Below are positions 17,621-25,521 of a stretch of DNA of 64,000 bases, piece by piece (the first letter of the stretch is position 1; each line of letters opens with the position of its first letter). The stretch is from positions 124,001 through 188,000 of the forward strand of contig NZ_JADNQZ010000056.1 of NCBI RefSeq assembly GCF_015709515.1, written 5' to 3'. Below the pieces are notes generated by a model, which was not told the origin of the DNA, did not search any database, and was given only the letters and a program-made list of their open reading frames with translations. The translations under genes and the position numbers were made by a program. The stretch comes from Methylocystis sp. H62. GTDB lineage: Bacteria > Pseudomonadota > Alphaproteobacteria > Rhizobiales > Beijerinckiaceae.

Positions 17621-18359
17621 GCTTTGGCGGTTCGCTTGACAAGGGAGCCTCAGGGCTCCCTTTTTTTTTGTGCGCCGACGTAAAACGGTCGAGGTCGGCG
17701 CGCGTCAGAGCGCCGTCGTGCAGCGCCGTCGCGACAAGCGCGCCGGCGGCGCCGATCGCCTCAAGCCGTTCAAGATCGTCCGCGCCGCGAACGCCGCCGG
17801 CGGCAAAGACGCGCCGATCTCCCGCACGCTCGATGATTTGCGAGACCCGCGCGAAGTCGGGACCCGCGCTGACGCCGACGCGCGTCAGCGTCATGACGAT
17901 CACCTGATGCGGCCACAGCTTGGGGGATTCGTCGAGCGCATCGGGACCCAAAAAAACGTCGTCGCGAAAATCAAGCGACAGAACGACATTGGGCTCATGC
18001 TTGGCGGCATGCAGGGAGTCGCCGTCGCGCAAGGACTCGCTGCCGATCACACAATCGACGCGCGCTGCGCCGCGCCAGTCGCAGGACGCGGCGCCGGAGT
18101 CGACCATGAAGCGCAGCGCCGGGAAGCATTCGCTCAATGCGCCGATCTCGCGGCGGTTGTCGCCGCGACCCTCGATCGCGTCGAGATCGGCGATATAGAT
18201 CTTCTCGAATGGATGAAGCGTCAGAAAACCGGCGACGACATCGGCCGGCGCGCTTGTCGCCGCAAGCGGCGTAGAGATTGGCTTGTAGCTGTCGCGGTCG
18301 CCGGCGCGGGCGCGCATGACCGCGCCGCTGCGAATATCGATGACGGGGATGATCTGCAT
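17589..18359 (-). CDS. HisA-like TIM-barrel protein of the C1 cluster (orf17-type)
   Basis: 256 aa. HisA-type blocks: [31 protein letters not shown] and the C-terminal phosphate-binding [16 protein letters not shown]. HisA-like paralogues beside fae and mch are conserved in methylotrophs and are thought to serve methanofuran or H4MPT synthesis rather than histidine. The domain ends at about residue 228. The last about 28 codons ([19 protein letters not shown]...) run back through the fae2 terminator and into the fae2 3' end, so the tail may be non-conserved read-through. Confidence 0.85.
   Translation of the reverse strand: MQIIPVIDIRSGAVMRARAGDRDSYKPISTPLAATSAPADVVAGFLTLHPFEKIYIADLDAIEGRGDNRREIGALSECFPALRFMVDSGAASCDWRGAARVDCVIGSESLRDGDSLHAAKHEPNVVLSLDFRDDVFLGPDALDESPKLWPHQVIVMTLTRVGVSAGPDFARVSQIIERAGDRRVFAAGGVRGADDLERLEAIGAAGALVATALHDGALTRADLDRFTSAHKKKGSPEAPLSSEPPKLSWRRKDASR
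17641..17669 (+). terminator. Rho-independent terminator of fae copy 2
   Basis: Stem GGGAGCC / GGCTCCC with a 4-nt loop (tcag) followed by nine T. It starts 20 nt after the fae2 stop. It lies inside the 3' coding part of the converging HisA-like gene. Confidence 0.9.
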
Positions 18360-18404
18360 GAGGCATTATAGCGCGTCGCGATCCTGCGACGTCCGGCGAG
18401 CCTC

Positions 18405-19025
18405 ATGATTCACCGCAGCCTGCTTCTTGCGCTTTTTTTGCTCGTTTTCGCCGACGCCGCGGCGGCGCAGGCGCCGCCCCAACAAAGCCAGCCAGATTGG
18501 CCGTGCCGACAGGTGCGCGTGCCCGAGCTCGCGGTCGGGGGCGTCTGGGCCGGTCCGCCGCTCGACGCCGCTATGAAACATTGGCGCGATGATGCGACGA
18601 TCGCCGATCTCGTCACGCGCCTCGCGCAGCGACGCACGCAGATGGACGAAGCCGAGCGGCTTATCGCGCAATTCGCCAAGTCGGCGGGCGACGCGCGCAA
18701 GGGACGCCTGACGACGCTGTTCGCTGGCGTCTATGAGCGCATGAACGACGAGCGGCGCGACCTGGTCAACGGCCTCGATCGTTTTGGCCGGCGACTGAAA
18801 GCCATGGCGGAGACGGCGCGCCAGGAAACGCAGACGCTGCGCGACCTGCAGGATCAAATGCCCCCGGACCCCGAAGCAATCAAGAAGGCGAGCGAAGCCG
18901 TGCAGTGGCGGCTGCGGCTGTTCGAGGAGCAGCGGCGCATGGTCGGCTATGTGTGCGAAAGCCCGGCGCTGATCGAGCAACGTTTTGGAACGCTCGCGCG
19001 CGCCATCCAGCAGGCGATGGAGTGA
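18405..19025 (+). CDS. Secreted helical hypothetical protein
   Basis: 206 aa with a signal peptide (LLLALFLLVFADAAAAQA), then CRQVRVPELAVGGVWAGPPLD and a long mostly helical region (about 60-200, probable coiled coil) rich in Arg/Glu/Gln. Two Cys (about 34 and 183) could pair. It is divergent from the HisA-like gene (45 nt) and close to the xox cluster, so a periplasmic role in the methanol-oxidation neighbourhood is possible but unproven. Confidence 0.7.
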   Translation: MIHRSLLLALFLLVFADAAAAQAPPQQSQPDWPCRQVRVPELAVGGVWAGPPLDAAMKHWRDDATIADLVTRLAQRRTQMDEAERLIAQFAKSAGDARKGRLTTLFAGVYERMNDERRDLVNGLDRFGRRLKAMAETARQETQTLRDLQDQMPPDPEAIKKASEAVQWRLRLFEEQRRMVGYVCESPALIEQRFGTLARAIQQAME

Positions 19026-19034
19026 AAGCTCCCT

Positions 19035-19115
19035 CGTCATTGCGAGGAGCGTAGCGACAAAGCAATCCAAAAAATCCGCGCCAATCTGGATTGCTTCGCT
19101 GCGCTCGCAATGACG
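19035..19115. repeat. REP-like palindromic repeat, copy A
   Basis: About 80 bp with complementary ends (CGTCATTGCGAG ... CTCGCAATGACG) and internal matching arms (AGCAATCCA / TGGATTGCT). This is the common alphaproteobacterial REP/BIME pattern. It lies between two convergent genes. A second, diverged copy lies at 24321-24387. Confidence 0.8.
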
Positions 19116-19128
19116 GCTGCGAGCCGCC

Positions 19129-19698
19129 CTACTCGCGCGGCTCGGGCTGGCGCTCTTCGAGCGGATGACCGGCCTGCTCCCAGGCGTCGGCGCCGGGCGG
19201 ATACCACAGCACATGCGTATAGCCGAGGGTGAGCGCGCGTTTCGCGGCGTTCCAGGACGCCCAGCAATTGGTGCGGCAATAGAAGACGAGCGGCTTCGAT
19301 TTGTCGCCGCCGCTGGCGCGCGCCACGCTTTGCTCGAAATAGCGCGCCATCGGTTCGGAGAGTTCGCCAAACCCGGTGTCGGGAAGCCAGATGCTGCCGG
19401 GAATGTCGAAGCGCTTCGGATCGCGCCACACCGCATTCTTCGGCAGGCCTTCCGGCTTTGGCGGCCGCGAAAGCGCGTCGATGAAAACCGCCTTCTTGCC
19501 GATCCACAGTTCAAACGCCTGCGGGGTGTCGAGAACCGTGGCGCCCTTGAGCGTCGCCGGCGTCGGCGCATGATAATTGTCGAGGCGATAGCCTTCCGGC
19601 TCCGGCGGCGTTTGAGCGCTTGCCGGCGCGGCGCAAAGCGCAACCGCAGCGCAAAGCGCGAGAAGGCCGCTCGCCAAATGTTTCGCCAGATTCATCAC
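19129..19698 (-). CDS. PQQ-associated rhodanese-like protein with CXXCW motif
   Basis: 189 aa with a signal peptide ending ASAQ. A rhodanese-like domain follows, with the active-site loop FYCRTNCWASWNAAK, which contains the CXXCW motif (C-R-T-N-C-W) of the PQQ-dependent catabolism-associated family. The gene starts within the stop of xoxJ (ATGA overlap), so it is the last gene of xoxF-G-J-rhodanese. Probable periplasmic sulfur or redox function linked to quinoprotein dehydrogenases. Confidence 0.88.
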   Translation of the reverse strand: MMNLAKHLASGLLALCAAVALCAAPASAQTPPEPEGYRLDNYHAPTPATLKGATVLDTPQAFELWIGKKAVFIDALSRPPKPEGLPKNAVWRDPKRFDIPGSIWLPDTGFGELSEPMARYFEQSVARASGGDKSKPLVFYCRTNCWASWNAAKRALTLGYTHVLWYPPGADAWEQAGHPLEERQPEPRE

Positions 19699-20594
19699 GG
19701 AACCGTGATCGCATGCCCCGACTCATCGAGCAACGGGACGCCATAATCGCGAAGAATGCGCTCCAGCTCGATCTTGTTCTGGGCGATCAGCGTATTGAGT
19801 TCGCGCTTCCAGTTCTGATCGGAATGGCGAACCCCGAAACCGATGCGGAAGGCCATGCGGGCGCCGGGCGTCTCCGGCAGAGGGGTGACATTGAGCTTCA
19901 CGCTCGATTGTTTGGCGTAGTAGCCGGCGATCGGTCCCCACAGCAGCGCGACGTCGATCTCGCCCTTTTCGAGATCATGCATCATCGCCGCGCCGGAGGA
20001 TTCGACGCGCGTGTCGACCATCAGCGCATAGGGCTTCACCGACGCCATCAGACCATTCATCGCCAGCACATTGCCGGGCGGCGTGTTGGCGACAAGGCCG
20101 ATGCGACGCGGCTTTTCCTTCAGACGCGGATCATCGAGCGTCTTTAGGCCGTCAAGCTCCGAGCCCGCGCGGGTCACGATGGCGTAGGTCGTCCGGTAAT
20201 AGGGATTGGTGGTCTGCACCAGGTCATTGCCCTGCGGCATGCCGAGGATGACGTCGCAAAGATGCGCGTTGAGCGTATTGCGCACAAAGCCCGTGGCGCC
20301 CGGATAAAAGGTATAGGCGAGATCCTTGCCGAGCTTCTTGGCCAGGAATTCGGCGATTCTGTTCTCGAAGCCTTCGCCCTTGTCGTTTGAAAAGGGAAGA
20401 TTGTTCGGATCGGCGCACACGCGCAGCGTCTTGGGATCGACGAGTTCGATCGAACCCTGATTGTCGTCGCCCGTGGCGCCGGCGTCGGGCCCCATATGCT
20501 GCGCCGAGGCGGGGGCCGCCACAAAGAGGATTGCGGCGGCCCAGCCCGTCGAGAGCAGCGCGGAAAAACCGCGCCGATGCGTGAAGCGGATCAT
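19695..20594 (-). CDS. xoxJ: XoxJ, quinoprotein-associated periplasmic binding protein
   Basis: 299 aa with a signal peptide and a type 2 solute-binding fold (LRVCADPNNLPFSNDKGEGFENRIAEFLAKKLG, and DVALLWGPIAGYYAKQS near the C terminus). It matches the family of putative substrate-binding proteins located with PQQ alcohol dehydrogenases. XoxJ/MxaJ proteins are thought to help activate or load the methanol dehydrogenase. It starts 18 nt after xoxG and overlaps the rhodanese gene by 4 nt. Confidence 0.9.
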   Translation of the reverse strand: MIRFTHRRGFSALLSTGWAAAILFVAAPASAQHMGPDAGATGDDNQGSIELVDPKTLRVCADPNNLPFSNDKGEGFENRIAEFLAKKLGKDLAYTFYPGATGFVRNTLNAHLCDVILGMPQGNDLVQTTNPYYRTTYAIVTRAGSELDGLKTLDDPRLKEKPRRIGLVANTPPGNVLAMNGLMASVKPYALMVDTRVESSGAAMMHDLEKGEIDVALLWGPIAGYYAKQSSVKLNVTPLPETPGARMAFRIGFGVRHSDQNWKRELNTLIAQNKIELERILRDYGVPLLDESGHAITVP

Positions 20595-20612
20595 GCGATC
20601 GTATCGACGCTC

Positions 20613-21122
20613 TTACTTCTGGTTCATGCACTCGGTCTCGGCCTTGGCGAAGGCCTCCGGGCGGTCTTCTTTCTTTCCCGGACGGCCGGGCTCGATAGCG
20701 CCGGTCGAGAGGGCGCGCAGATAGACGTAGAGATCGTCGATGTAGCAGGAGGCGTTCTTGTTTTCGGCGAAGGCCGGCATAACGCTGTTGCCGTTCTGGC
20801 GGCCGCCGATGACGATGCCGGCGAACTCGGCGTAGTCGAACCGCTTCACCGAATCCTTGAGCGCCGGCGCATAGGTTGAGCCGCCGCCATTGGGGCCGTG
20901 GCAGACGTGGCATTCCGCGTGATAGCGGCGATAGCCGGAGAAGGTGTACCAGTCCACCTTGCCGTCGGGACCGACGTTGTAGGTGGGGTCGCCTTTGGCG
21001 TCGAGATATTTGCCGTCTGTCGATTTGACGGCCTTGGGGTCTCCCGGCGCCTCGGCCATGGCGGAGCTTCCCACGCACATGATGACGCCCAGAGCTAACG
21101 CTCCGGCAAGCGACGATCTCAT
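20613..21122 (-). CDS. xoxG: XoxG, cytochrome c electron acceptor of XoxF
   Basis: 169 aa from the ATG with RBS agagaggta. Signal peptide (about 1-23), one heme site CHVCH (C71, C74, H75) and a downstream Met candidate in NSVMPAFAENK. In XoxF systems this cytochrome cL takes electrons from the PQQ enzyme to the respiratory chain. It lies about 107 nt downstream of xoxF with a strong hairpin in between. Confidence 0.92.
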   Translation of the reverse strand: MRSSLAGALALGVIMCVGSSAMAEAPGDPKAVKSTDGKYLDAKGDPTYNVGPDGKVDWYTFSGYRRYHAECHVCHGPNGGGSTYAPALKDSVKRFDYAEFAGIVIGGRQNGNSVMPAFAENKNASCYIDDLYVYLRALSTGAIEPGRPGKKEDRPEAFAKAETECMNQK

Positions 21123-21164
21123 TACCTCTCTCCTTGGTCTCTTCTCTTCCCACACAGTGTAAAC

Positions 21165-21206
21165 GCCGACGCTCGGCGGCACCTTGACGGTGCGCCGAGC
21201 GCCGGC
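21165..21206. terminator. Strong hairpin between xoxF and xoxG
   Basis: Near-perfect stem of about 18 bp (arms GCCGACGCTCGG... and ...CCGAGCGCCGGC) with loop ttgac. T5 follows on the plus side; on the minus (coding) side only GTTTAC follows. Acting on the minus-strand mRNA it would partly terminate or protect the xoxF 3' end, lowering xoxG relative to xoxF. Confidence 0.65.
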
Positions 21207-21229
21207 TTTTTAATTGCTTCGCGTCTCGC

Positions 21230-23038
21230 TTAGTTCGGCAGAGCGAAGACAGTCAAGACGCCGCCAAGAGCCGTATAGTTGGCCAGCGACGCATAGTTGC
21301 CCACGGCGCCGAGTCCCTCGTTGCTCTTCGAGAGGCCAGCCGCCAAGCCGATGCCGGCCCAGCCGCCAACGCCCGAGAGCACCGCGACATACTGCTTGCC
21401 GCCGGACTCATAGGTGGTGACGTTGCCGATGATTCCCGACGGAGTCTTGTACTTATAGAGCTCCTTGCCGGTCTTCGTGTCGACGGCCTTCAGATAGCCC
21501 TCAAGCGTGCCATAGAAGGTGATGCCGCCGTCCGTCGACGTCGCGCCGCCCCAGACCGAGAACTGCTCCTTGTTGGACCAGACGATCTTGCCGACCTTGG
21601 CGTCCCAGGCGATGAAGTTGCCGGTGTGGGTCTCGCCCTTGTCCTTGCCCGCCGGGAACATTTCCAGCGTCGCGCCGACGTAGGGCTGGCCCGCCGTGTA
21701 GCTCACGCGGAACGGCTCATAGTCCATGCAGACATGGTTGGTCGGAACCAGGAACAGTCCCGTCGTCGCGTCGTAGCTCGCCGGCTGCTGGTCCTTGGAG
21801 CCAAGCGCCGCCGGGCAGACATATTGCGTATTGACGTCTTCGCCGTTCTGCTCCGTCGAATATTTCGCCACGCCGAGCGGACGGCCATAGGTCTTGGAGC
21901 TCTTGTCCATATCGACCTTGGTCGCCCAGTTCACCGCCGGATCAAATTTCTCGGCGACGAGCAGTTCGCCGGTGACTCGGTCAAGCGTATAGCCGAAGCC
22001 GTTGCGGTCGAAGTGGACGAGAGTCTTGCGCTTCTGGCCGCCCATGTCCTGGTCGGCGAGAATCATCTCGTTGATGCCGTCATAGTCCCACTCGTCGTGG
22101 GGCGTCATCTGGTAAACCCACTTCGCCTTGCCGGTGTCGAGGTCGCGCGCCCAGATCGTCATCGACCAGCGATTGTCGCCCGGACGCTGCTTGGGGTTCC
22201 AGGTCGAGGGATTGCCCGAGCCGTAGTAGACGAGATTCAGGTCCGGATCATAGCTGTACCAGCCCCAGGTGGTGCCGCCGCCGATCTTCCACTGATCGCC
22301 TTCCCAGGTCGTGATGCCCGAGTCCTTCTCGACCGGCTTGCCGAGATGGGTGGTCTTGCCCGGCTCGATGAGCGTATCCGCGTCGGGGCCCATCGAATAG
22401 CCGCGCCACACCTGCTGGCCGGTCTTCACGTCATAGGCCGTGATGTGGCCGCGCACGCCGAATTCGCCGCCGGCGATGCCCACGAACACCTTGTCCTTGA
22501 AGACATGCGGCGCCGCGGTCGAAGTCTGGCCCTTGGAGGGATCGCCGTTCTTGACCGACCAGAGGAGCTTGCCGGATTTGGCGTCGAGCGCGACGAGCGT
22601 GGTGTCGGCCTGCGCTAGGAAAATCTTGCCATCGCCATAGGCGAGACCACGGTTGACCGTGTCGCAGCACATCACCGGCACGACCGACGGATCTTGCTTG
22701 GGCTCATACTTCCAGAGGATCTTGTGGTCCGGATCCTTCAGGTCGAGCGCATAGACGTTGTTGGGGAACGGCGTATGCAGATACATGACGTCGCCGATGA
22801 CGAGCGGCGCGCCTTCATGGCCGCGCAGAACGCCGGTGGAGAACTGCCACGCCGGCGCGAGCTTGCCGACGTTCTCGGTCGTGATCTGCTTAAGAGCGGA
22901 ATGGCGCAGGTTGCCGTAATCACCCGTCGGCATCACCCACTGCTTGGGGTCTTTCTGCAGGGTCTGCAAATCGTCGGCCTTCGCCGCGCCGGCGAGCGCG
23001 AGTACGGCCACCGAAGTCGACAACAACAGTTTATGCAT
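21230..23038 (-). CDS. xoxF: XoxF, lanthanide-dependent PQQ methanol dehydrogenase
   Basis: 602 aa from the ATG at MHKLLLSTS with RBS aggaggaaaagctc. Signal peptide 1-21, then an eight-bladed PQQ propeller. The adjacent-cysteine ring is present (VMCCDTV, C124-C125). Metal and catalytic residues are E192, N276 and D318, and the extra D320 in DEWDYDG marks the lanthanide-dependent XoxF branch; calcium enzymes (MxaF) carry Ala there. It oxidises methanol in the periplasm. First gene of xoxF-G-J-rhodanese. The sequence resembles the XoxF5 clade, but clade assignment needs a tree. Confidence 0.96.
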   Translation of the reverse strand: MHKLLLSTSVAVLALAGAAKADDLQTLQKDPKQWVMPTGDYGNLRHSALKQITTENVGKLAPAWQFSTGVLRGHEGAPLVIGDVMYLHTPFPNNVYALDLKDPDHKILWKYEPKQDPSVVPVMCCDTVNRGLAYGDGKIFLAQADTTLVALDAKSGKLLWSVKNGDPSKGQTSTAAPHVFKDKVFVGIAGGEFGVRGHITAYDVKTGQQVWRGYSMGPDADTLIEPGKTTHLGKPVEKDSGITTWEGDQWKIGGGTTWGWYSYDPDLNLVYYGSGNPSTWNPKQRPGDNRWSMTIWARDLDTGKAKWVYQMTPHDEWDYDGINEMILADQDMGGQKRKTLVHFDRNGFGYTLDRVTGELLVAEKFDPAVNWATKVDMDKSSKTYGRPLGVAKYSTEQNGEDVNTQYVCPAALGSKDQQPASYDATTGLFLVPTNHVCMDYEPFRVSYTAGQPYVGATLEMFPAGKDKGETHTGNFIAWDAKVGKIVWSNKEQFSVWGGATSTDGGITFYGTLEGYLKAVDTKTGKELYKYKTPSGIIGNVTTYESGGKQYVAVLSGVGGWAGIGLAAGLSKSNEGLGAVGNYASLANYTALGGVLTVFALPN

Positions 23039-23053
23039 GAGCTTTTCCTCCTG

Positions 23054-23096
23054 ACGACGTCCGGCGCGCATTTTTATGCGCCGCCGCCGACGTCGT
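23054..23096 (-). promoter_or_regulatory. Inverted repeat in the xoxF leader
   Basis: Outer 8-bp arms ACGACGTC / GACGTCGT enclose a second hairpin (CGCAT tttt ATGCG), ending just upstream of the xoxF RBS. On the minus-strand transcript this would fold in the 5' UTR. It could set mRNA stability or be an operator. The xoxF promoter and the promoter of the divergent gene must lie between here and 23329. Confidence 0.5.
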
Positions 23097-23329
23097 GCCT
23101 CCTTGGCGCCTCGACATTGGGAAGGCGATTTCCGTTTATGTCTCAAGCCGGCGGGACAAAACGTCCGCCAGCGGCGAGAAGCTCCCGGTTCCCGTCCGGA
23201 AGACATCTTTTAACTCGGAAACGGCGGGATAATATGTCGCTAGCTCTTGAATCGCAATCGCAAAAAACAAGGGCGCGGCCGTGCGACGCAGCGCATCGGC
23301 CTGCCCGTGAAACAGCCAAGACGAACAAC

Positions 23330-24253
23330 ATGTTGCGTCGCTTACTGGCGCTTGTCGCGGCGCTCGCGCCGCTTGTCGCCGGGACCCCCGCCCGCGCCTT
23401 CTCCTTAAGTGAAATCGCCCCCGGCGCTTACGCGCATCAGGGCGAAACTTCCCTAATGACTCGGGAAAATGCGGGCGACATCGCCAATCTCGGCGCCATC
23501 GTCGGGGACGAATCGGTCGCGGTGATCGATACGGGCGGCAGCCTGATCGAAGGCCGCGCCTTCCTCGCGGCGCTGCGCGAAAAGACGCAAAAGCCCATTC
23601 GCTACGTCATCAACACCCACGCCCATCCCGACCATACGTTCGGCAATGGCGCCTTCGTCGAGACCGGCGCGACCTTCGTCGGGCATAAAAATCTGCCGCG
23701 GGCGCTGGCGGCGCGTGGGCCGCATTACCTTTCGGCGTTTCGCGCGCAGATGGGCGACGCCCTCGACGGCGTCACGATCGTGCCCCCGACATTGACCGTC
23801 GACCAGACGCTGACGCTCGATCTCGGTCATCGCGAGATCGTCCTGCAGGCGTGGCGCACGGCGCATAGCGAATGCGACCTCACCATTCTCGATCCAAAGA
23901 GCGGCGTGCTCTTTTCCGGCGACCTGCTCTTTCTTCAGCATGTGCCGGTCGTCGACGGGAGCCTCCTCGGCTTCCTCGACGTCGCCGACAGGCTCGCGGC
24001 GATCAAGGCGACGCAGGTCGTCGCCGGACATGGCCCCCTCCCCGCGCCCTGGCCCAAGGCGCTCGATGACCAGCGCGCCTATCTCATGCGGCTGACCGCC
24101 GACCTGCGGGCCGCGATCAAGAAGGGCGAGGGCGTCGCCGCCGCAGCGAAGACCGCCGGCGCCGAGGAACGGGAGAAATGGCGGCTCTTCGACGACTACA
24201 ATGCCCGCAACGCCACGGCAGGATTCGCCGAGCTGGAGTGGGAGGGGCCGTGA
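23330..24253 (+). CDS. Quinoprotein relay system zinc metallohydrolase
   Basis: 307 aa from the ATG that starts the signal peptide (MLRRLLALVAALAPLVAG). Longer in-frame starts exist but would bury it. Metallo-beta-lactamase fold with THAHPDHTFGN (HxHxDH), a third ligand in AHSECDL, SGDLLFLQHVPVVDGS and VVAGHGP. It resembles the MBL hydrolases encoded with PQQ dehydrogenases and SoxYZ-like carriers (quinoprotein relay system). Divergent from xoxF and followed by the carrier gene. The exact reaction is not known. Confidence 0.88.
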   Translation: MLRRLLALVAALAPLVAGTPARAFSLSEIAPGAYAHQGETSLMTRENAGDIANLGAIVGDESVAVIDTGGSLIEGRAFLAALREKTQKPIRYVINTHAHPDHTFGNGAFVETGATFVGHKNLPRALAARGPHYLSAFRAQMGDALDGVTIVPPTLTVDQTLTLDLGHREIVLQAWRTAHSECDLTILDPKSGVLFSGDLLFLQHVPVVDGSLLGFLDVADRLAAIKATQVVAGHGPLPAPWPKALDDQRAYLMRLTADLRAAIKKGEGVAAAAKTAGAEEREKWRLFDDYNARNATAGFAELEWEGP

Positions 24254-24320
24254 GCATGACTTTGTCACGTGACGGCGACCAGAGTTGGCGCTTATCCTTG
24301 CCAGGAGATCAGCGCTCTTG

Positions 24321-24387
24321 CCGTCATTGCGAGCAGCGCAGCGCCGAAGCAAGCCAGAGCCGGGGACGGCTATGCTCGCAATGACGG
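24321..24387. repeat. REP-like palindromic repeat, copy B
   Basis: About 67 bp with complementary ends (CCGTCATTGCGAGCA ... GCTCGCAATGACGG) and a shortened centre. It is related to copy A at 19035-19115. It lies inside the gap between two genes of one operon, just upstream of the SoxYZ-like RBS. Confidence 0.75.
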
Positions 24388-24409
24388 ACGTGTTTGGAGG
24401 ATGCCGGAT

Positions 24410-25195
24410 ATGAACATAGCAGCCCGTTCCGCCGCCGGCGCCCTCTTCGCTCTCCTTGCGAGCGCGGCCCTCGCCCAAACCGCGCCCGATCCCTGGCCCG
24501 AACTTGTCGTCGATATTTTTCATAGCCGCCCGATCGCGGCCGCTGACGGCGTCATCGCGCTCGACGCGCCGGCGCGGGCCGAGGATGCGGCGATCGTGCC
24601 GATGACCATGCGCTTCGCCGACCCGTCGCGGATCAAGGTCGCGACGCTGGTCATCGACCAGAACCCGATGCCGATGGCCGCGGCCTTCACGCTCGGCGAG
24701 AAATCCGGCGTCGGCTTTATCGAGACCCGCGTGCGGGTCAATTCATACAGCAACGTCCATGCGGTGGCGGAAACCGGCGACGGCAAACTGCGCGCCGACG
24801 CTAAATTCGTCAAAGCCTCGGGCGGCTGTTCGGCGCCCGCGGTCAAGGACGAGGACGAGGCGGTCGCCAATCTCGGCAAGATGAAATATCGCGAGTTCAA
24901 GAGCGCCGATCCGGCAAAGCGCGAGGCGCAGATCATGATCCGCCACCCGAACAGTTCAGGGATGCAGATGGACCCGGTCTCGCGCGCCTATCTCCCGGCG
25001 CATTTCATCGACTCTGTCGAAGTCTTTCAGGGCGACGCGCCGATCTTCAAGATGGAAGGCGGCATCTCGCTCTCTGAAGACCCGACCTTCCGCTTCACCT
25101 ATGCGCCGAACGGCGCGAAGACGATCCGCGTCGAAGCCCATGACAATAAGGGCGGCGTCTATAAGGGCGAATGGCCGATCGGCGAAGCGTCGTGA
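24410..25195 (+). CDS. Quinoprotein-associated SoxYZ-like carrier protein
   Basis: 261 aa. The ATG at 24410 is chosen because ggagg lies 9 nt upstream and a signal peptide follows (MNIAARSAAGALFALLASAA). The N-terminal half is SoxY-like (ending VKASGGCSAPA, with the single Cys as likely carrier thiol near residue 140); the C-terminal half is SoxZ-like (REAQIMIRHPNSSGMQMDP ... TFRFTYAPNGAKTIRVEA). Such fusions sit with PQQ dehydrogenases and the MBL hydrolase. Probably carries a sulfur intermediate in the periplasm; partner reactions unknown. Confidence 0.9.
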   Translation: MNIAARSAAGALFALLASAALAQTAPDPWPELVVDIFHSRPIAAADGVIALDAPARAEDAAIVPMTMRFADPSRIKVATLVIDQNPMPMAAAFTLGEKSGVGFIETRVRVNSYSNVHAVAETGDGKLRADAKFVKASGGCSAPAVKDEDEAVANLGKMKYREFKSADPAKREAQIMIRHPNSSGMQMDPVSRAYLPAHFIDSVEVFQGDAPIFKMEGGISLSEDPTFRFTYAPNGAKTIRVEAHDNKGGVYKGEWPIGEAS

Positions 25196-25202
25196 GTCGC
25201 GC

Positions 25203-25514
25203 TCAATAGGTCGCGGCCAGATAATCGACGATCGCGGCGGCGTCAGGCTCGTCGATCTGCGCATGATAGGACGCGATCATCTTCTTGACGACGCCTTCCC
25301 AGAACGCCCGGCCCATCTTCGGCGGCTGGCGCTCGATATAGTCGACCGAGTGGCAGGCGGCGCAATTGTTCTGCGCGGTTTCCTGTCCCGGTCCGGCGCG
25401 CAGCGTCGCCGTTTCTTCCGGCAGCGCATAGGTCAGCGTCTCGGCGGCGCCGAGCGCCGGCGCGAGAGACGCCGCCGTCGCCATCAGGATGAGCGTTTTG
25501 CGAATGCGCCGCAT
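25203..25514 (-). CDS. sorB: Sulfite dehydrogenase cytochrome c subunit (SorB-like)
   Basis: 103 aa with a signal peptide and one heme site CAACH (NNCAACHSVDYI), the typical SorB start motif. The axial Met candidate is in VVKKMIASY. It lies 7 nt after sorA on the same strand and would accept electrons from the molybdenum subunit. It converges on the SoxYZ-like gene. Confidence 0.88.
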   Translation of the reverse strand: MRRIRKTLILMATAASLAPALGAAETLTYALPEETATLRAGPGQETAQNNCAACHSVDYIERQPPKMGRAFWEGVVKKMIASYHAQIDEPDAAAIVDYLAATY

Positions 25515-25521
25515 GTCTCCG

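Noticed and set aside
20224-21153. Long minus-strand frame overlapping xoxJ and xoxG
   Set aside because: Shadow frame; xoxG and xoxJ are supported by heme and binding-protein motifs.
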